Source of the DNA: Sporosarcina aquimarina
GTDB taxonomy: Bacteria; Bacillota; Bacilli; Bacillales_A; Planococcaceae
Length of the DNA stretch: 64,000 nt
Direction of reading: 5' to 3'
NCBI RefSeq assembly: GCF_023715615.1
Contig: NZ_JAMBOM010000008.1
Location: forward strand, 1 to 64,000
A model generated the notes under the pieces. That model searched no databases, was not told the DNA's origin, and saw only the letters and a list, made by a program, of their open reading frames with translations. A program made the translations under genes and the position numbers. Numbering within the stretch: position 1 is the stretch's first letter; every line of letters begins with the position of its first letter. Below are positions 1-8,914 of this stretch, one piece after another.

Positions 1-126
1 TGCCCACGTGTTACTCACCCGTCCGCCGCTAATCTCAAGGAGCAAGCTCCTATTGATTCGCTCGACTTGCATGTATTAGGCATGCCGCCAGCGTTCGTCC
101 TGAGCCAGGATCAAACTCTCCATAAA
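1..126 (-). rRNA. 16S ribosomal RNA, 5' end (partial)
   Basis: Read on the minus strand this is the start of a bacterial 16S gene: the universal AGAGTTTGATCCTGGCTCAG site at the 5' end, followed by the conserved ACGAACGCTGGCGGCATGC and the GGCGGACGGGTGAGTAACACG stretch near the window edge. The rest of the gene lies outside the window. The 5' boundary is set by analogy with the Bacillus mature end (TTTAT-GGAGAG). Confidence 0.97.
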
Positions 127-410
127 ACTGGTAGTCAATCTGCAGCGCATTAGGTCGTCAGCTTCACTCTCTCAGTCGGTCACGTACCAAAGTACGCTCC
201 CTTCTTCGTTCGATTGCTTCCTAGTACTACACTACAGCTCGACAACCAGTATGAGAATTGATTGCTCAATTCGTACTGGCATCATTTAAGATGTCTATCA
301 GATCAGCTAAGATCTGCTTGTGTTTGTTTCACCGGCAAAACCGGCTTCCCAAACGATAATTCGTTGACATTTTGCTGTTCAGTTTTCAAGGTTCATATGG
401 TTATAAATTA
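127..410 (-). other. 16S rRNA leader between tRNA-Gly and 16S
   Basis: No protein gene here. On the minus strand it begins with a TTGAAAACTGAACAG segment typical of Bacillales rRNA leaders. It contains a strong hairpin at about 246-279 (CCAGTA/TACTGG and GAATTG/CAATTC arms). I see no terminator between the last tRNA and 16S and no clear additional promoter, so the tRNAs and the rRNA are probably co-transcribed (inference). Confidence 0.6.
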
Positions 411-484
411 TGGAGCGGGTGAAGGGAATCGAACCCTCATCATCAGCTTGGAAGGCTGAGGTTTTACCACTAAACTACACCCGC
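411..484 (-). tRNA. tRNA-Gly (anticodon TCC)
   Basis: A 74-nt cloverleaf on the minus strand with GCGGGTG acceptor arm, anticodon loop CTTCCAA, GGTTCGATTCC T-arm and encoded CCA. It is the last tRNA before 16S. Confidence 0.96.
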
Positions 485-506
485 GTTATTATTATTATTA
501 TTATTA

Positions 507-583
<77 letters not shown>

Positions 584-605
584 TCGCTAAGATTTAAAAT
601 GTGTT

Positions 606-692
<87 letters not shown>

Positions 693-719
693 GTATTTAT
701 TATTTTCGCGACATCCTTT

Positions 720-747
720 ATTATACATGATAAGTAAAGTTTGTCAA
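720..747 (-). promoter_or_regulatory. Sigma-A promoter inside the tRNA cluster
   Basis: On the minus strand there is a perfect TTGACA -35 box, a 16-nt spacer and a perfect TATAAT -10 box between tRNA-Lys and tRNA-Leu. It would drive Leu, Arg, Gly and the 16S gene independently of the promoter at 1171-1199. Confidence 0.8.
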
Positions 748-771
748 CACTTAAGTTTTAAAAAGTTAAAA

Positions 772-847
772 TGGTGAGCCATGCAGGATTCGAACCTGCG
801 ACCCTCTGATTAAAAGTCAGATGCTCTACCAACTGAGCTAATGGCTC
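772..847 (-). tRNA. tRNA-Lys (anticodon TTT)
   Basis: A 76-nt cloverleaf with GAGCCAT acceptor arm, anticodon loop CTTTTAA and encoded CCA. Confidence 0.96.
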
Positions 848-942
848 GTACAGTTTTGAATTTAGATCATGCATGCACGATTATCATTCAAAATACTTCG
901 CACTGTTTCTCGCTAAGTTTTTCAAACTAAGTTTGAAAAACT

Positions 943-1017
943 TGGCTGGGGTAGCTGGATTCGAACCAACGAGTGACGGAGTCAAAGTCCGTTGCCTTAC
1001 CGCTTGGCTATACCCCA
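943..1017 (-). tRNA. tRNA-Gln (anticodon TTG)
   Basis: A 75-nt cloverleaf with TGGGGTA acceptor arm, anticodon loop CTTTGAC and encoded GCCA 3' end. Confidence 0.96.
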
Positions 1018-1040
1018 CTATTATTATTTTGGAAAGAACA

Positions 1041-1115
1041 TGGTGACCCCTACGGGATTCGAACCCGTGTTACCGCCGTGAAAGGGCGGTGTCTTAACCG
1101 CTTGACCAAGGGGCC
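1041..1115 (-). tRNA. tRNA-Glu (anticodon TTC)
   Basis: A 75-nt cloverleaf with GGCCCCT acceptor arm, anticodon loop CTTTCAC and encoded CCA. It is the first tRNA of the cluster. In B. subtilis the trnS cluster next to ydcK also carries Glu-Gln-Lys-Leu in this order. Confidence 0.96.
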
Positions 1116-1170
1116 ATTTATAGTGTGTTGCTTTGTCGTTTGTTGTCGTTGTTCCTTGTCGACTTTTATT

Positions 1171-1199
1171 ATTATAGACAGTCTTACACTATTCGTCAA
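1171..1199 (-). promoter_or_regulatory. Sigma-A promoter of the tRNA-rRNA unit
   Basis: TTGACG, a 17-nt spacer and TATAAT on the minus strand, about 55 nt upstream of tRNA-Glu. Strength and position fit a stable-RNA promoter. Confidence 0.8.
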
Positions 1200-1218
1200 C
1201 AGTTTTCTTGAAACTTTT

Positions 1219-1264
1219 AAAAAAAACGTTCAACCCCTTGATATCACTAGGGTTGAACGTTTTA
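1219..1264 (-). terminator. Rho-independent terminator after ydcK
   Basis: A 12-bp stem (AACGTTCAACCC with its complement) and a T-run on the minus strand, 12 nt after the ydcK stop. It separates the tex-ydcK unit from the tRNA promoter. Confidence 0.85.
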
Positions 1265-1275
1265 ATAAGCTTGTG

Positions 1276-1749
1276 TTATTGAATTTCTTTTAGTATACCG
1301 TGACATTTTCCACACCGGAATCGCTTTGTGTCTACTCGTCGTTTTCGTTCATATTGAAGTCCGCAATTTGTACAAGTATAGATACGGATCTTTCTAGATG
1401 AGGTTTCTCGGCTCCTGAGTGGTTTGCAATATCTTGGTGAATCAGTTTGTAGCAGAAGGTTTTTAAAATCATGATCCCCATGTTTATATCCCCTTCCTTC
1501 TATATGAAGATGATAATGACACAACTCGTGTTTTAGGACACCTACTAGCTCTTCCAATCCATATAGATTTTCAACTTTAGGATTCACTTGTATGGAATGA
1601 TCCGATAGCATATACCTACCGCCCGTCGTTTGAAGACGACTGTTGTAGACAGCTCTGTGAACAAATGGTTTCTGAAACCACTGAATAGATAGCCTCTCAG
1701 TAAGTGCTTGTAGTTCATCAACCGATAGATTAATACCGTTCACTGTCAT
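1276..1749 (-). CDS. ydcK: SprT-like zinc metalloprotease-family protein (YdcK)
   Basis: A 157-residue SprT-family protein. A zincin-type HELCHYHLH motif sits at about residues 74-82, and the C-terminus has a zinc ribbon with CxxC pairs (CTNCG and CGKCH, residues 126-151). The family is predicted to be metal-dependent peptidases related to the protease domain of eukaryotic Spartan; no substrate is known for the short bacterial members. The ATG overlaps the tex stop codon by 4 bp (ATGA), indicating translational coupling. Gene order tex-ydcK-tRNA cluster is the same as in B. subtilis. The gene ends before a strong terminator. Family assignment is firm, cellular role is not. Confidence 0.9.
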   Translation of the reverse strand: MTVNGINLSVDELQALTERLSIQWFQKPFVHRAVYNSRLQTTGGRYMLSDHSIQVNPKVENLYGLEELVGVLKHELCHYHLHIEGRGYKHGDHDFKNLLLQTDSPRYCKPLRSRETSSRKIRIYTCTNCGLQYERKRRVDTKRFRCGKCHGILKEIQ

Positions 1750-3905
1750 TTCCCAGCAGGGGCTAACATCGTCAAGGCAATTCTGCCCTTTGCTTTATCT
1801 ACAGATTCAACCCAAACTGTTACAATGTCCCCTGAAGCTACGACATCCAAAGGATGCTTCACAAAGCCTTTTTTCAATTTAGAAATATGGACAAGTCCGT
1901 CTTCGTGCACTCCGATATCGACAAATGCCCCGAAGTCTACAACATTTCTTACAGTTCCTTGCATTTCCATTCCTTCGTGAAGATCTTTCATATCCAGTAC
2001 ATCCGCTTTCAAAAGAGGTTGAGGATATTCATCACGCGGGTCACGATTCGGTCGTTTCAATGTTTCAATCACATCATTAACAGTCACGATTCCAACTTCC
2101 AGCTTACTTGCGAGTTCTGCGCTGTTTAAATCGTTGAGTGCAGCGATTGCTTCTGCGGATCCAATTTGTTTCTTTGAAACTCCCGCTTCTCGTAAGATGT
2201 CCTCGGCGAGTGCATAACTCTCCGGGTGTATGCCTGTTGCGTCGAATAATTCCTTTGCATTAGGTACTCGTAAGAAACCTATTGCCTGTTCGTATGTTTT
2301 TGCACCTAACCGTGGTATTTTTTTCAACTGTGTTCTTTTTTCAAATTGACCTTCCTCTTCACGTTTTTTCACAATGTTTTCAGCAACTGTTTTAGACAGT
2401 CCCGCGACATATTGTAATAATGATGCAGAGGCCGTGTTAACATTGACACCAACACGGTTAACAGCCGTTTCAACGACAAACGAAAGAGACTCTGCTAATT
2501 GCTTCTTAGCAACGTCATGCTGATATTGGCCGACTCCTATCGATTCAGGATCAATTTTCACTAACTCTGACAGCGGGTCTTGGAGTCTACGAGCGATCGA
2601 AATTGCACTTCGTTGTTCAACTTGCAAGTCCGGGAATTCTGAACGGGCTTGTGCAGATGCAGAGTAAACACTCGCCCCTGCTTCGTTGACAATGACATAT
2701 GCTACATCTGAATCAACTTCCTTAATCGTTTCTGCAATGAACTTTTCTGTTTCTCTAGAAGCCGTCCCGTTTCCAATTGCAATTAGTTTAATGTCGTATT
2801 TCTTCAGTAGTTGTAGCACTGTTTGCTTCGATGCCTCTTTTTGAGGTTTCGGTGGGTGCGGGTAAATGACCGAGATTTCTAGGTTTTTACCAGTCTCATC
2901 GATTACCGCCAATTTACAGCCCGTCCGAAAAGCCGGATCGACTCCCAGTACCATTCGCCCTTTTAACGGTGGCTGTAGTAACAAGCTCTTCAGATTTTCT
3001 GCAAACACATGAATCGCTTGCGCTTCTGCCTTTTCAGATAAAGACGCTCTGATCTCACGCTCCACGGATGGCGCGATTAGTCGTTTGAACGAATCTTCCA
3101 ATGCTTCTTTTACATAATGTGTAGCAGGAGAAGATTCTCGTTTGACAACACTTCTCTCCAAATCCCCTATAATTCTATCAGCGGGGAATCCTACTGTTAC
3201 TCGGAGTACATCTTCTTTTTCTCCCCGATTTAATGCGAGAACGCGGTGTGGAACAACTTTAGACAATGGTTCCTCATATTCGTAATACATTTCATAAATA
3301 CTTTTTTCATCTTCAGCGTCTTTGCGTTTGGATGAGACGAGTGTCCCTCTGGACCAGCTGATTTTACGGATTTTCTCGCGTAGTGCAGCATCATCTGCAA
3401 TACGCTCTGCAATAATATCCTGTGCGCCTGTTAACGCATCCTCAACTGTGTTCACTTCTTTTTCTTCATTGATGAACTCTTTAGCTAACGTTTCAACAGC
3501 TTCATTTGTAAATTGAAGAAGTTTGTCAGCAAGCCCATTTAACCCTTTCTCAATCGCGATCATGGCACGGGTCCTACGCTTTTGTTTATAAGGACGATAT
3601 AAGTCTTCAAGCCGTTGTAAAACGTCTGCTGCTTTTATTTGCTGTTCTAGTTCTGGAGTTAACTTGTCTTGTTCACCAATCAGACGGAGGACTTCCTCTT
3701 TTCTCTGTTCCAGCCCTTTGCTGTATTGGTATGCGTCTTCAATGTCTTTAATTTGAACTTCATCCAATGAGCCGGTTGCTTCTTTGCGGTATCGTGCAAT
3801 AAATGGCACGGTATTCCCTTCATCCAACAATGCAATGACTTGTTTAGTTTGTTTCAAAGGAAGTGCTGCACGTTTTGCGGTCAATTCTAAAATTCGTTCC
3901 GACAT
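1746..3905 (-). CDS. tex: Tex family S1 RNA-binding protein (YdcI)
   Basis: A 719-residue Tex protein, the same length as B. subtilis YdcI with this start. Known architecture: N-terminal helical Tex_N region, a YqgF/RNase H-like fold near residues 320-450 (seen here around VLGVDPAFRTG), helix-hairpin-helix motifs near 490-560, and a C-terminal S1 domain (about 645-715, GTVRNVVDFGAFVDIGVHEDG). Tex binds nucleic acid and influences transcription; its exact role in Bacillales is unclear. The open frame extends 6 codons upstream, but GGGGGAA sits 5-6 nt before the ATG at 3905 while the upstream ATG lacks a good site. It follows the rsbX terminator, so it probably has its own promoter. Confidence 0.92.
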   Translation of the reverse strand: MSERILELTAKRAALPLKQTKQVIALLDEGNTVPFIARYRKEATGSLDEVQIKDIEDAYQYSKGLEQRKEEVLRLIGEQDKLTPELEQQIKAADVLQRLEDLYRPYKQKRRTRAMIAIEKGLNGLADKLLQFTNEAVETLAKEFINEEKEVNTVEDALTGAQDIIAERIADDAALREKIRKISWSRGTLVSSKRKDAEDEKSIYEMYYEYEEPLSKVVPHRVLALNRGEKEDVLRVTVGFPADRIIGDLERSVVKRESSPATHYVKEALEDSFKRLIAPSVEREIRASLSEKAEAQAIHVFAENLKSLLLQPPLKGRMVLGVDPAFRTGCKLAVIDETGKNLEISVIYPHPPKPQKEASKQTVLQLLKKYDIKLIAIGNGTASRETEKFIAETIKEVDSDVAYVIVNEAGASVYSASAQARSEFPDLQVEQRSAISIARRLQDPLSELVKIDPESIGVGQYQHDVAKKQLAESLSFVVETAVNRVGVNVNTASASLLQYVAGLSKTVAENIVKKREEEGQFEKRTQLKKIPRLGAKTYEQAIGFLRVPNAKELFDATGIHPESYALAEDILREAGVSKKQIGSAEAIAALNDLNSAELASKLEVGIVTVNDVIETLKRPNRDPRDEYPQPLLKADVLDMKDLHEGMEMQGTVRNVVDFGAFVDIGVHEDGLVHISKLKKGFVKHPLDVVASGDIVTVWVESVDKAKGRIALTMLAPAGK

Positions 3906-3952
3906 TTCCATTCCCCCATTCATTACTTCTTAGTTTACCATGAAAGTGCACA

Positions 3953-3986
3953 CAAAAAATCCCACTTCTAATTTATAGAAGCAGGG
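3953..3986 (-). terminator. Terminator at the end of the sigma-B operon
   Basis: On the minus strand CCCTGCTTCT pairs with AGAAGTGGG (one bulge, one G-U pair) and is followed by six T residues. The hairpin overlaps the last codons and stop codon of rsbX. Confidence 0.75.
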
Positions 3987-4569
3987 TTCCTGCGATGAAC
4001 GTCGCATCGTCGCCAGGTTTCACCGTTGCGCGTACCATTTCAGATAGCGTAAGCGGATCATCACTTTGGCTTAAATAAGCTTTAGGACTTCTGAGTTCGA
4101 CACCGTCTGAATGCATGAAGAACAAATCTCCATTTTGATAGGCATATTCTTGTGTCTTCATTTTTTGAGGGCGACCGGATAAGTACCCCATCACGGGAAG
4201 TGGGTACAGCATTTTTCCGTCATGTTGTCTGATATATAGCCGAACATTACCAACACAGCTATGTTGAATGGTATGTTTCAAGTAGTCAACTTTTACAATC
4301 GCTACCGCTGCACCACGTTTTTGTACCATATGCTCATTAATACGACTGAGTAGCTCTTCAATCGATTCTTCATGATGCTCCTCTAATATACGCGGCATGA
4401 CTTCCGCGGACTGGCGGGCAACAATTCCACTGCCAAGTCCATCCGCGATGGCGCATATAAAATAGTCCTCTTCCGCGTGAAGAAAGTATACGTCCCCAGA
4501 ATCACGATTTCCACCTTTGGCCTGTTGATAAATATATGCCTCGATATGATCGTTTTTGAATGTTTCCAT
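3973..4569 (-). CDS. rsbX: RsbX, PP2C-type phosphatase, feedback regulator of sigma-B
   Basis: A 198-residue phosphatase of the SpoIIE/PP2C type with the CAIADGLGSG metal-binding motif near residue 37 and HSDGVE near residue 150. In B. subtilis RsbX dephosphorylates the stressosome proteins RsbS and RsbR and so resets the environmental branch after RsbT has activated RsbU. It is the last gene of the sigma-B operon, and its ATG overlaps the sigB stop by one base (TGATG). The next upstream codon, TTG at 4572, is less likely because the GGAG sequence spaces better to the ATG. The 3' end lies within the operon terminator. Confidence 0.93.
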   Translation of the reverse strand: METFKNDHIEAYIYQQAKGGNRDSGDVYFLHAEEDYFICAIADGLGSGIVARQSAEVMPRILEEHHEESIEELLSRINEHMVQKRGAAVAIVKVDYLKHTIQHSCVGNVRLYIRQHDGKMLYPLPVMGYLSGRPQKMKTQEYAYQNGDLFFMHSDGVELRSPKAYLSQSDDPLTLSEMVRATVKPGDDATFIAGTLLL

Positions 4570-5354
4570 CAAGAGGCTCCGCCTGCTGCCACAATGGCTT
4601 CCTGTAATTTCTTAATTGCCTTACGTTGAAGTCTGGACACGTGCATTTGAGAGATGCCAAGAAGTTCACCGGTCTCCTTTTGGCTAAGTTGTTCAATATA
4701 TGTATATTGGATAATCTGTTTCTCCCTGTCCGACAAAACATTTAACGCATTTGCAACGAGCAACCTCTGGTCCGTTTTTTCATATCCATCATCTTTTGAC
4801 CCGATGATATCAAATAATGTAACAGTCCCACCTTCAGAGTCTGCTTCAAGCGTATGATCCATTGAGAGCGCTTGATAACTACGTCCCATTTCCATAGCTT
4901 CCAATACAGATTCTTCGTCTACTTCCAAGTACTCTGCAATTTCGCTCACAAGCGGAGATCGTTGAAGTTCTGTAGTAAGCGTTTCAACGGTCGCTTTGAT
5001 ACGAGGTCCGAGTTCCTTAATACGTCTCGGTACATGGACCGCCCATGTTTTGTCACGTAAAAATCGTTTGATTTCACCAATAATCGTAGGGACAGCAAAA
5101 GCTTCAAAACTACGACCGAATTCAGGGTCATATCGCCGGATAGCGCCTAGTAGTCCCAGCATCCCCACTTGTGCGATGTCTTCGTGATACGACTTCCCTT
5201 TAGAATATTTACGAGCAATCGATTGGACAAGACGCTCATAATGCATGACGAGTCGAGTTTGAGCTTCATCATCCTCATTTTCTTGATATTGTTTAATCCA
5301 CTCTAAAACCTGTTCCTGAATTTGCGGATCACGAGTAGGCTGTTTGCTTGACAT
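4569..5354 (-). CDS. sigB: RNA polymerase sigma factor SigB
   Basis: A 261-residue sigma-70 family factor of the SigB/SigF/SigG group. Region 2 is visible at about residues 40-105 (HYERLVQSIARKYSKG, GLLGAIRRYDPEFG, KRFLRDKTW), region 3 around 115-165, and region 4 with its helix-turn-helix at about 210-255 (LSQKETGELLGISQMHVSRLQRKA). It directs the general stress regulon and recognises GTTT/GGGTA promoters. It sits between rsbW, which it overlaps by 26 bp, and rsbX. Sites matching its consensus occur in this window before rsbV, before the YtxH-like gene and before the Lmo0937-like gene. Confidence 0.96.
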   Translation of the reverse strand: MSSKQPTRDPQIQEQVLEWIKQYQENEDDEAQTRLVMHYERLVQSIARKYSKGKSYHEDIAQVGMLGLLGAIRRYDPEFGRSFEAFAVPTIIGEIKRFLRDKTWAVHVPRRIKELGPRIKATVETLTTELQRSPLVSEIAEYLEVDEESVLEAMEMGRSYQALSMDHTLEADSEGGTVTLFDIIGSKDDGYEKTDQRLLVANALNVLSDREKQIIQYTYIEQLSQKETGELLGISQMHVSRLQRKAIKKLQEAIVAAGGAS

Positions 5355-5805
5355 CTGCTTCGCCCCGCTCTCTGCCCAGGTATTTGGTCATGAAAACAGT
5401 GACTCCTTCTTCATGATGGACTTTTACGTCATCCATTAGTGTTTCCATTAAATAGAGTCCAAGTCCTCCTTCGCGTATGAGTTGAACATCAGACTCTTGT
5501 TCAGTATAAGGACCAACCTGTTTTTTAGTTTCTTCAAAATCGAAACTTTGACCGTGATCTGCTACCATGATTTCAAGTTTGTCTTCATACAATGCACAGC
5601 CTATGATAATTTCACCTTCTTCGTCCTCATCATAAGCATGCCGTACTGCATTTGTAATCGCTTCGCTGGAAGCAATCTTCAAATCTTCAATTTCATCGTA
5701 TGTAAAACCAAGGCGGCTTGCTAGCCCTGAAATCGTTAACCTCGCCACACCAACGTACTGCGGCTTAGCAGGAACTTTTATTTCAATGTAATCAAACGGT
5801 GCCAT
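5329..5805 (-). CDS. rsbW: RsbW, anti-sigma-B factor and serine kinase
   Basis: A 158-residue GHKL-type kinase. N-box EAITNAVRHAY, D-box VADHGQSFD and G-box GGLGLYLM are all present. RsbW binds SigB in unstressed cells and phosphorylates RsbV on serine; dephosphorylated RsbV captures it and frees SigB. The open frame is 19 codons longer, but homologous sequence begins at MAPFDYIEIKVPA, preceded by AAGTGGGG, so the start is placed at 5805, close to the 160-residue B. subtilis protein. It overlaps both rsbV (14 bp) and sigB (26 bp), consistent with coupled translation of antagonist, anti-sigma and sigma factor. Confidence 0.94.
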   Translation of the reverse strand: MAPFDYIEIKVPAKPQYVGVARLTISGLASRLGFTYDEIEDLKIASSEAITNAVRHAYDEDEEGEIIIGCALYEDKLEIMVADHGQSFDFEETKKQVGPYTEQESDVQLIREGGLGLYLMETLMDDVKVHHEEGVTVFMTKYLGRERGEADVKQTAYS

Positions 5806-6130
5806 TCGTGTCCCCACTTTCCATTTCAATCTCAACCACATCGTCGAGACCTGTAATTTCAAATAGTCGCTTCAGTCGTTTGTTCAAACCGACAATTTTA
5901 ACTGAACCATTCACAGCTTTCACTTTCTTATAAAACGCTACAAAAACGCCTAATCCTGTACTATCCATATAATTCACATCTTTAAAATCGAGCACAGCTT
6001 GACATTCCGGTTGGTCTGCAACTTTTTCAAGTTGCTCTTTTAATGTCGGGGCAGTAAACGCATCAATCTCCCCAATAATTTTAAATACATGGACACAGTC
6101 CTTCTCTTGTACATCAACTTGTAAATTCAT
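5792..6130 (-). CDS. rsbV: RsbV, anti-anti-sigma factor
   Basis: A 112-residue single STAS-domain protein. The phospho-acceptor serine is Ser57 in the MDSTGLGV motif, equivalent to B. subtilis Ser56. Unphosphorylated RsbV binds RsbW and releases SigB; RsbU removes the phosphate under stress. It is the first gene after the internal sigma-B promoter at 6187-6211, so rsbV-rsbW-sigB-rsbX is autoinduced, as in B. subtilis. Confidence 0.95.
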   Translation of the reverse strand: MNLQVDVQEKDCVHVFKIIGEIDAFTAPTLKEQLEKVADQPECQAVLDFKDVNYMDSTGLGVFVAFYKKVKAVNGSVKIVGLNKRLKRLFEITGLDDVVEIEMESGDTNGTV

Positions 6131-6186
6131 TTATCCACACCCCATATTTTCTGTTGTAAACTGAGTTTAGACCTCTGTAATTGTGT

Positions 6187-6211
6187 TTACCCATTTTTGT
6201 GTGAACAAAAC
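6187..6211 (-). promoter_or_regulatory. Sigma-B promoter of rsbVW-sigB-rsbX
   Basis: On the minus strand GTTTTG, a 13-nt spacer, then GGGTAA, located in the rsbU-rsbV gap about 60 nt before the rsbV start. This matches the sigma-B consensus (GTTTAA, 12-14 nt, GGGTAT) and sits where the autoregulated B. subtilis promoter lies. Confidence 0.88.
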
Positions 6212-6215
6212 ATTT

Positions 6216-7217
6216 TTATTCTTTCTTGAAGAGGACAAGAGTAAAGTCATCATGTAGCATGTAATTTTGCATTTTAAAAAGTTCTGTATAAAGATGGTCG
6301 ACAATTTGTTGTGCAGGTAAGTTTTTCACATCACGTAGCATGCCCAAAATCACGTCTTCTTCGATGAAGCCTTCAGCATTTCTACCTTCAGTAACACCAT
6401 CCGTCAACATGACAATAAAATCGCCTGTAGCCAACTCTATTGACTTCTGTTGAAAGTCTACGTCTTTGCGAATACCAAGCAATAAACCTTTGGCATCCAA
6501 CTCAACAAAACGATCCTCTTCAGCACGATAGAGCAATGCAGGTTCGTGACCGGCAGAGCCGAACGTAAACGTACTTGTCGCTCCAACGTATTTACCGTAA
6601 AACATGGAGATGAACATCGAATCATCCATGCTTTTCTCAACAATTTGGTTAATGACTTCTAATACGTGATGTGGCTCTGTAGCCTTTTCCCGCAAACTAT
6701 CCATCCCGAATTTAATCATCGACATGCAAAGAGCGGCAGGAAGTCCCTTCCCCATCACATCTGCCACAGCAACGCATGCTTCCTCGTTACCTTGTTCGAT
6801 AAAATAGACATAGTCCCCACTCATCTTTTTCGCGGGCTTACTTACAACACCTATATCCAAACCATTTACTTTAGGAACGGTTGTCTCAAGGAGCATGTCT
6901 TGTACCTTTACAGCGACATCCATTTCGATTTGCAGCGCTTCTTGTTTACGCACGAGACTCTGATGCTCCATTAGCGCCAATCCGTAGTGAATCATTATTT
7001 CTATTAAAAAGTCGTAAGAGGGTCCGATTCGCAAAGCGAGATCAGGAAAAATCTGCTCCACAGATGTTTTGTGAAGACTGATCACTTCTTCAGGCGAAAT
7101 CTTTTTTTCGATAAACTTCCGACTGACTTGCTGGGCAGCATATAAATCAGTTTCATCCTCATGGGTTATATATTTCCTAAGCAATTCAGAGTATTGCTTT
7201 CCTACTTCTTGCGGCAT
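6216..7217 (-). CDS. rsbU: RsbU, PP2C phosphatase activating RsbV
   Basis: A 333-residue protein with an N-terminal four-helix RsbT-binding domain (about residues 1-85), a short linker and a C-terminal SpoIIE-type PP2C domain. Metal-site motifs are SGDYVYFIEQGNEEACVAVADVMGKGLPAAL (split here: SGDYVYF near 132, VADVMGKG near 152) and MLTDGVTEGRN near 270. It dephosphorylates RsbV-P when RsbT, released from the stressosome, binds its N-terminus. It lies 12 nt after rsbT with AGGAGAG before its ATG. Length matches the B. subtilis protein. Confidence 0.94.
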   Translation of the reverse strand: MPQEVGKQYSELLRKYITHEDETDLYAAQQVSRKFIEKKISPEEVISLHKTSVEQIFPDLALRIGPSYDFLIEIMIHYGLALMEHQSLVRKQEALQIEMDVAVKVQDMLLETTVPKVNGLDIGVVSKPAKKMSGDYVYFIEQGNEEACVAVADVMGKGLPAALCMSMIKFGMDSLREKATEPHHVLEVINQIVEKSMDDSMFISMFYGKYVGATSTFTFGSAGHEPALLYRAEEDRFVELDAKGLLLGIRKDVDFQQKSIELATGDFIVMLTDGVTEGRNAEGFIEEDVILGMLRDVKNLPAQQIVDHLYTELFKMQNYMLHDDFTLVLFKKE

Positions 7218-7229
7218 TTGTTACTCTCC

Positions 7230-7631
7230 TTATCGCAGCCATTTTGTTGCAGTTATTATGGTACCCTTGCCAACCTCTGACTCGACTTTAAAATCGTCCA
7301 TTAAGCGTTTTACTCCAGGCATACCTGCGCCAAGTCCACCAGATGTCGAAAATCCATCTTCCATTACTTTACGTAAGTCTGGAATACCAGGCCCTTCATC
7401 CGATGCGATGATGGTCATCCCCTTCATGCCATCTGTGGAAAGTCGATCGATTTCTATCTTTCCTTTACCCGCGTACAAGTAAATATTACGTGCTAGTTCG
7501 CTAATAGCCGTTGTAATTCTTGCTTGGTCCACTGTTCCGAACCCGGAGTTTTTCGCTTCATTACGACCAAGCTGTCGTGCAGCAACAATATCCCATTCCG
7601 TGAAAATCTCTACAGAAGACCGATTGTCCAT
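7230..7631 (-). CDS. rsbT: RsbT, serine/threonine kinase of the stressosome
   Basis: A 133-residue GHKL kinase. Motifs: ELARNIYLYA (N-box), ASDEGPGIPD (D-box) and SGGLGAGMPGVKRLMD (G-box). RsbT is held in the RsbR-RsbS complex; on stress it phosphorylates both, leaves the complex and activates RsbU. It starts 2 nt after the end of rsbS, a tight operon arrangement shared by all stressosome modules of this type. Confidence 0.95.
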   Translation of the reverse strand: MDNRSSVEIFTEWDIVAARQLGRNEAKNSGFGTVDQARITTAISELARNIYLYAGKGKIEIDRLSTDGMKGMTIIASDEGPGIPDLRKVMEDGFSTSGGLGAGMPGVKRLMDDFKVESEVGKGTIITATKWLR

Positions 7632-7633
7632 AT

Positions 7634-7996
7634 TCAGGCCTCCAATTCTCTACGTAGCTTCGTAAGTCCGTTTTCAAGATCCAGGGCTGTCATTACATTT
7701 TCTAAACGAATCCCAAGTTCAATCAAAGTAATTGCTACGGCAGGTTGGATTCCTGTAATGACCACTTTAGCTCCCATGAGACTTGACATACTAATTACGT
7801 CACCAAGCACTTTTGCGATGAATGAATCGATAAAATCAATAGAGGTCAAGTCGATGACGACACCTCTAGCAGTAGTTTCGTGCATTTTGTTCAATAAGTC
7901 TTCTTGAAATTGAATCGCAGTCTGGTCGTCTAATTCCCATTGTATGGAAACTATGAGAACTTCATCTAATTTCAAAATAGGTATACGGACATTCAT
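7634..7996 (-). CDS. rsbS: RsbS, STAS scaffold protein of the stressosome
   Basis: A 120-residue stand-alone STAS protein. The phospho-serine lies in the [14 protein letters not shown] motif near residue 59. RsbS forms the icosahedral stressosome core with RsbR C-terminal domains and retains RsbT; phosphorylation by RsbT weakens that hold and RsbX reverses it. Genes rsbR, rsbS and rsbT are separated by 1-2 nt. Confidence 0.94.
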   Translation of the reverse strand: MNVRIPILKLDEVLIVSIQWELDDQTAIQFQEDLLNKMHETTARGVVIDLTSIDFIDSFIAKVLGDVISMSSLMGAKVVITGIQPAVAITLIELGIRLENVMTALDLENGLTKLRRELEA

Positions 7997-7997
7997 A

Positions 7998-8825
7998 TTA
8001 CTCTACCTCCACTATTTCTCTGTTGGTTAAGCTTAATGCTTCCTGCATTCCTCTACGAAGTGTGCTAGTGGTCGTGAAATCACTTAAGTTTATACCTAGC
8101 GCAACGATAGTTTGTGCAATTTCAGGTCGAATTCCGACTAACATACATTTTGCACCCACAAGACGTACAGCATCTGCCGCTTGGATGATATGGTGCGCAA
8201 CCATTGTATCGACAACGGGAACTCCTGTAATGTCGAGCAATACAACTTCCGCTCGTTGTTGAACAACACCTTCAAGTAAATTTTCCATTATCAACTTTGC
8301 ACGCTCAGTATCGATAGTCCCAACTAACGGCATGATTGACACCTTGTCCACGACTGGTATTAACGAAGCCGAAAGTTCCTGCAACGCGACTTTTTGCAAC
8401 GTGTCAGTTTGTTCCCATTTAACGGCATAAGCTTCTATAATACTTTCACGTAAGGGGTTGATCCATCCAGTAAATACGCCCATAAAGATTCTTAGGTTCT
8501 GTTCGGTAATGACTTCTTGGTCTTCAAGCATTTCAAAAACAACAGAGGCAAAATTGTCGATTGCTTTGTTCACAAATTTTATAGACCAACCAAAGCGGAT
8601 CACTTTCTCCGTAAAATCATCTAGGCGTTCGTCGTTCAACGCGCTTTCGCCTTCGTTTATGTTGGAGGTCATTAATGCTGTAAACTCACGACTCGTCTTT
8701 TCAACAAGGTGCTGAGGCATAAAATGAAAGAAACGCTCACCCTTCTCTTCTTTCATCAGTTCAATCCATTTTTCAATAATTGCATCCATATGTTCGTTTA
8801 CTACTGTCCTCATTTTACTGTTCAT
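7998..8825 (-). CDS. rsbR: RsbR, stressosome sensor protein
   Basis: A 275-residue protein with an N-terminal non-heme globin-like helical domain (about 1-140), a linker helix and a C-terminal STAS domain (about 150-265) carrying the conserved threonine in VVDTMVAHH. Its N-terminal turret domain is thought to receive the signal. Only this RsbR-type gene is present in the window; paralogues elsewhere cannot be excluded. It is first in the operon. A TATACT box lies about 60 nt upstream on the minus strand but I could not pair it with a convincing -35. Confidence 0.93.
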   Translation of the reverse strand: MNSKMRTVVNEHMDAIIEKWIELMKEEKGERFFHFMPQHLVEKTSREFTALMTSNINEGESALNDERLDDFTEKVIRFGWSIKFVNKAIDNFASVVFEMLEDQEVITEQNLRIFMGVFTGWINPLRESIIEAYAVKWEQTDTLQKVALQELSASLIPVVDKVSIMPLVGTIDTERAKLIMENLLEGVVQQRAEVVLLDITGVPVVDTMVAHHIIQAADAVRLVGAKCMLVGIRPEIAQTIVALGINLSDFTTTSTLRRGMQEALSLTNREIVEVE

Positions 8826-8914
8826 AATGATATATTTTCCCCCTTATGATCAAAACGCGATACTACTTTGCTCTCTAGTATAACGGATTAATGGACGTTC
8901 AGCATCTTTTCTGT

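Noticed and set aside
486..506. ATT trinucleotide tract between two tRNAs as a functional element
   Set aside because: Short low-complexity sequence, no further support.
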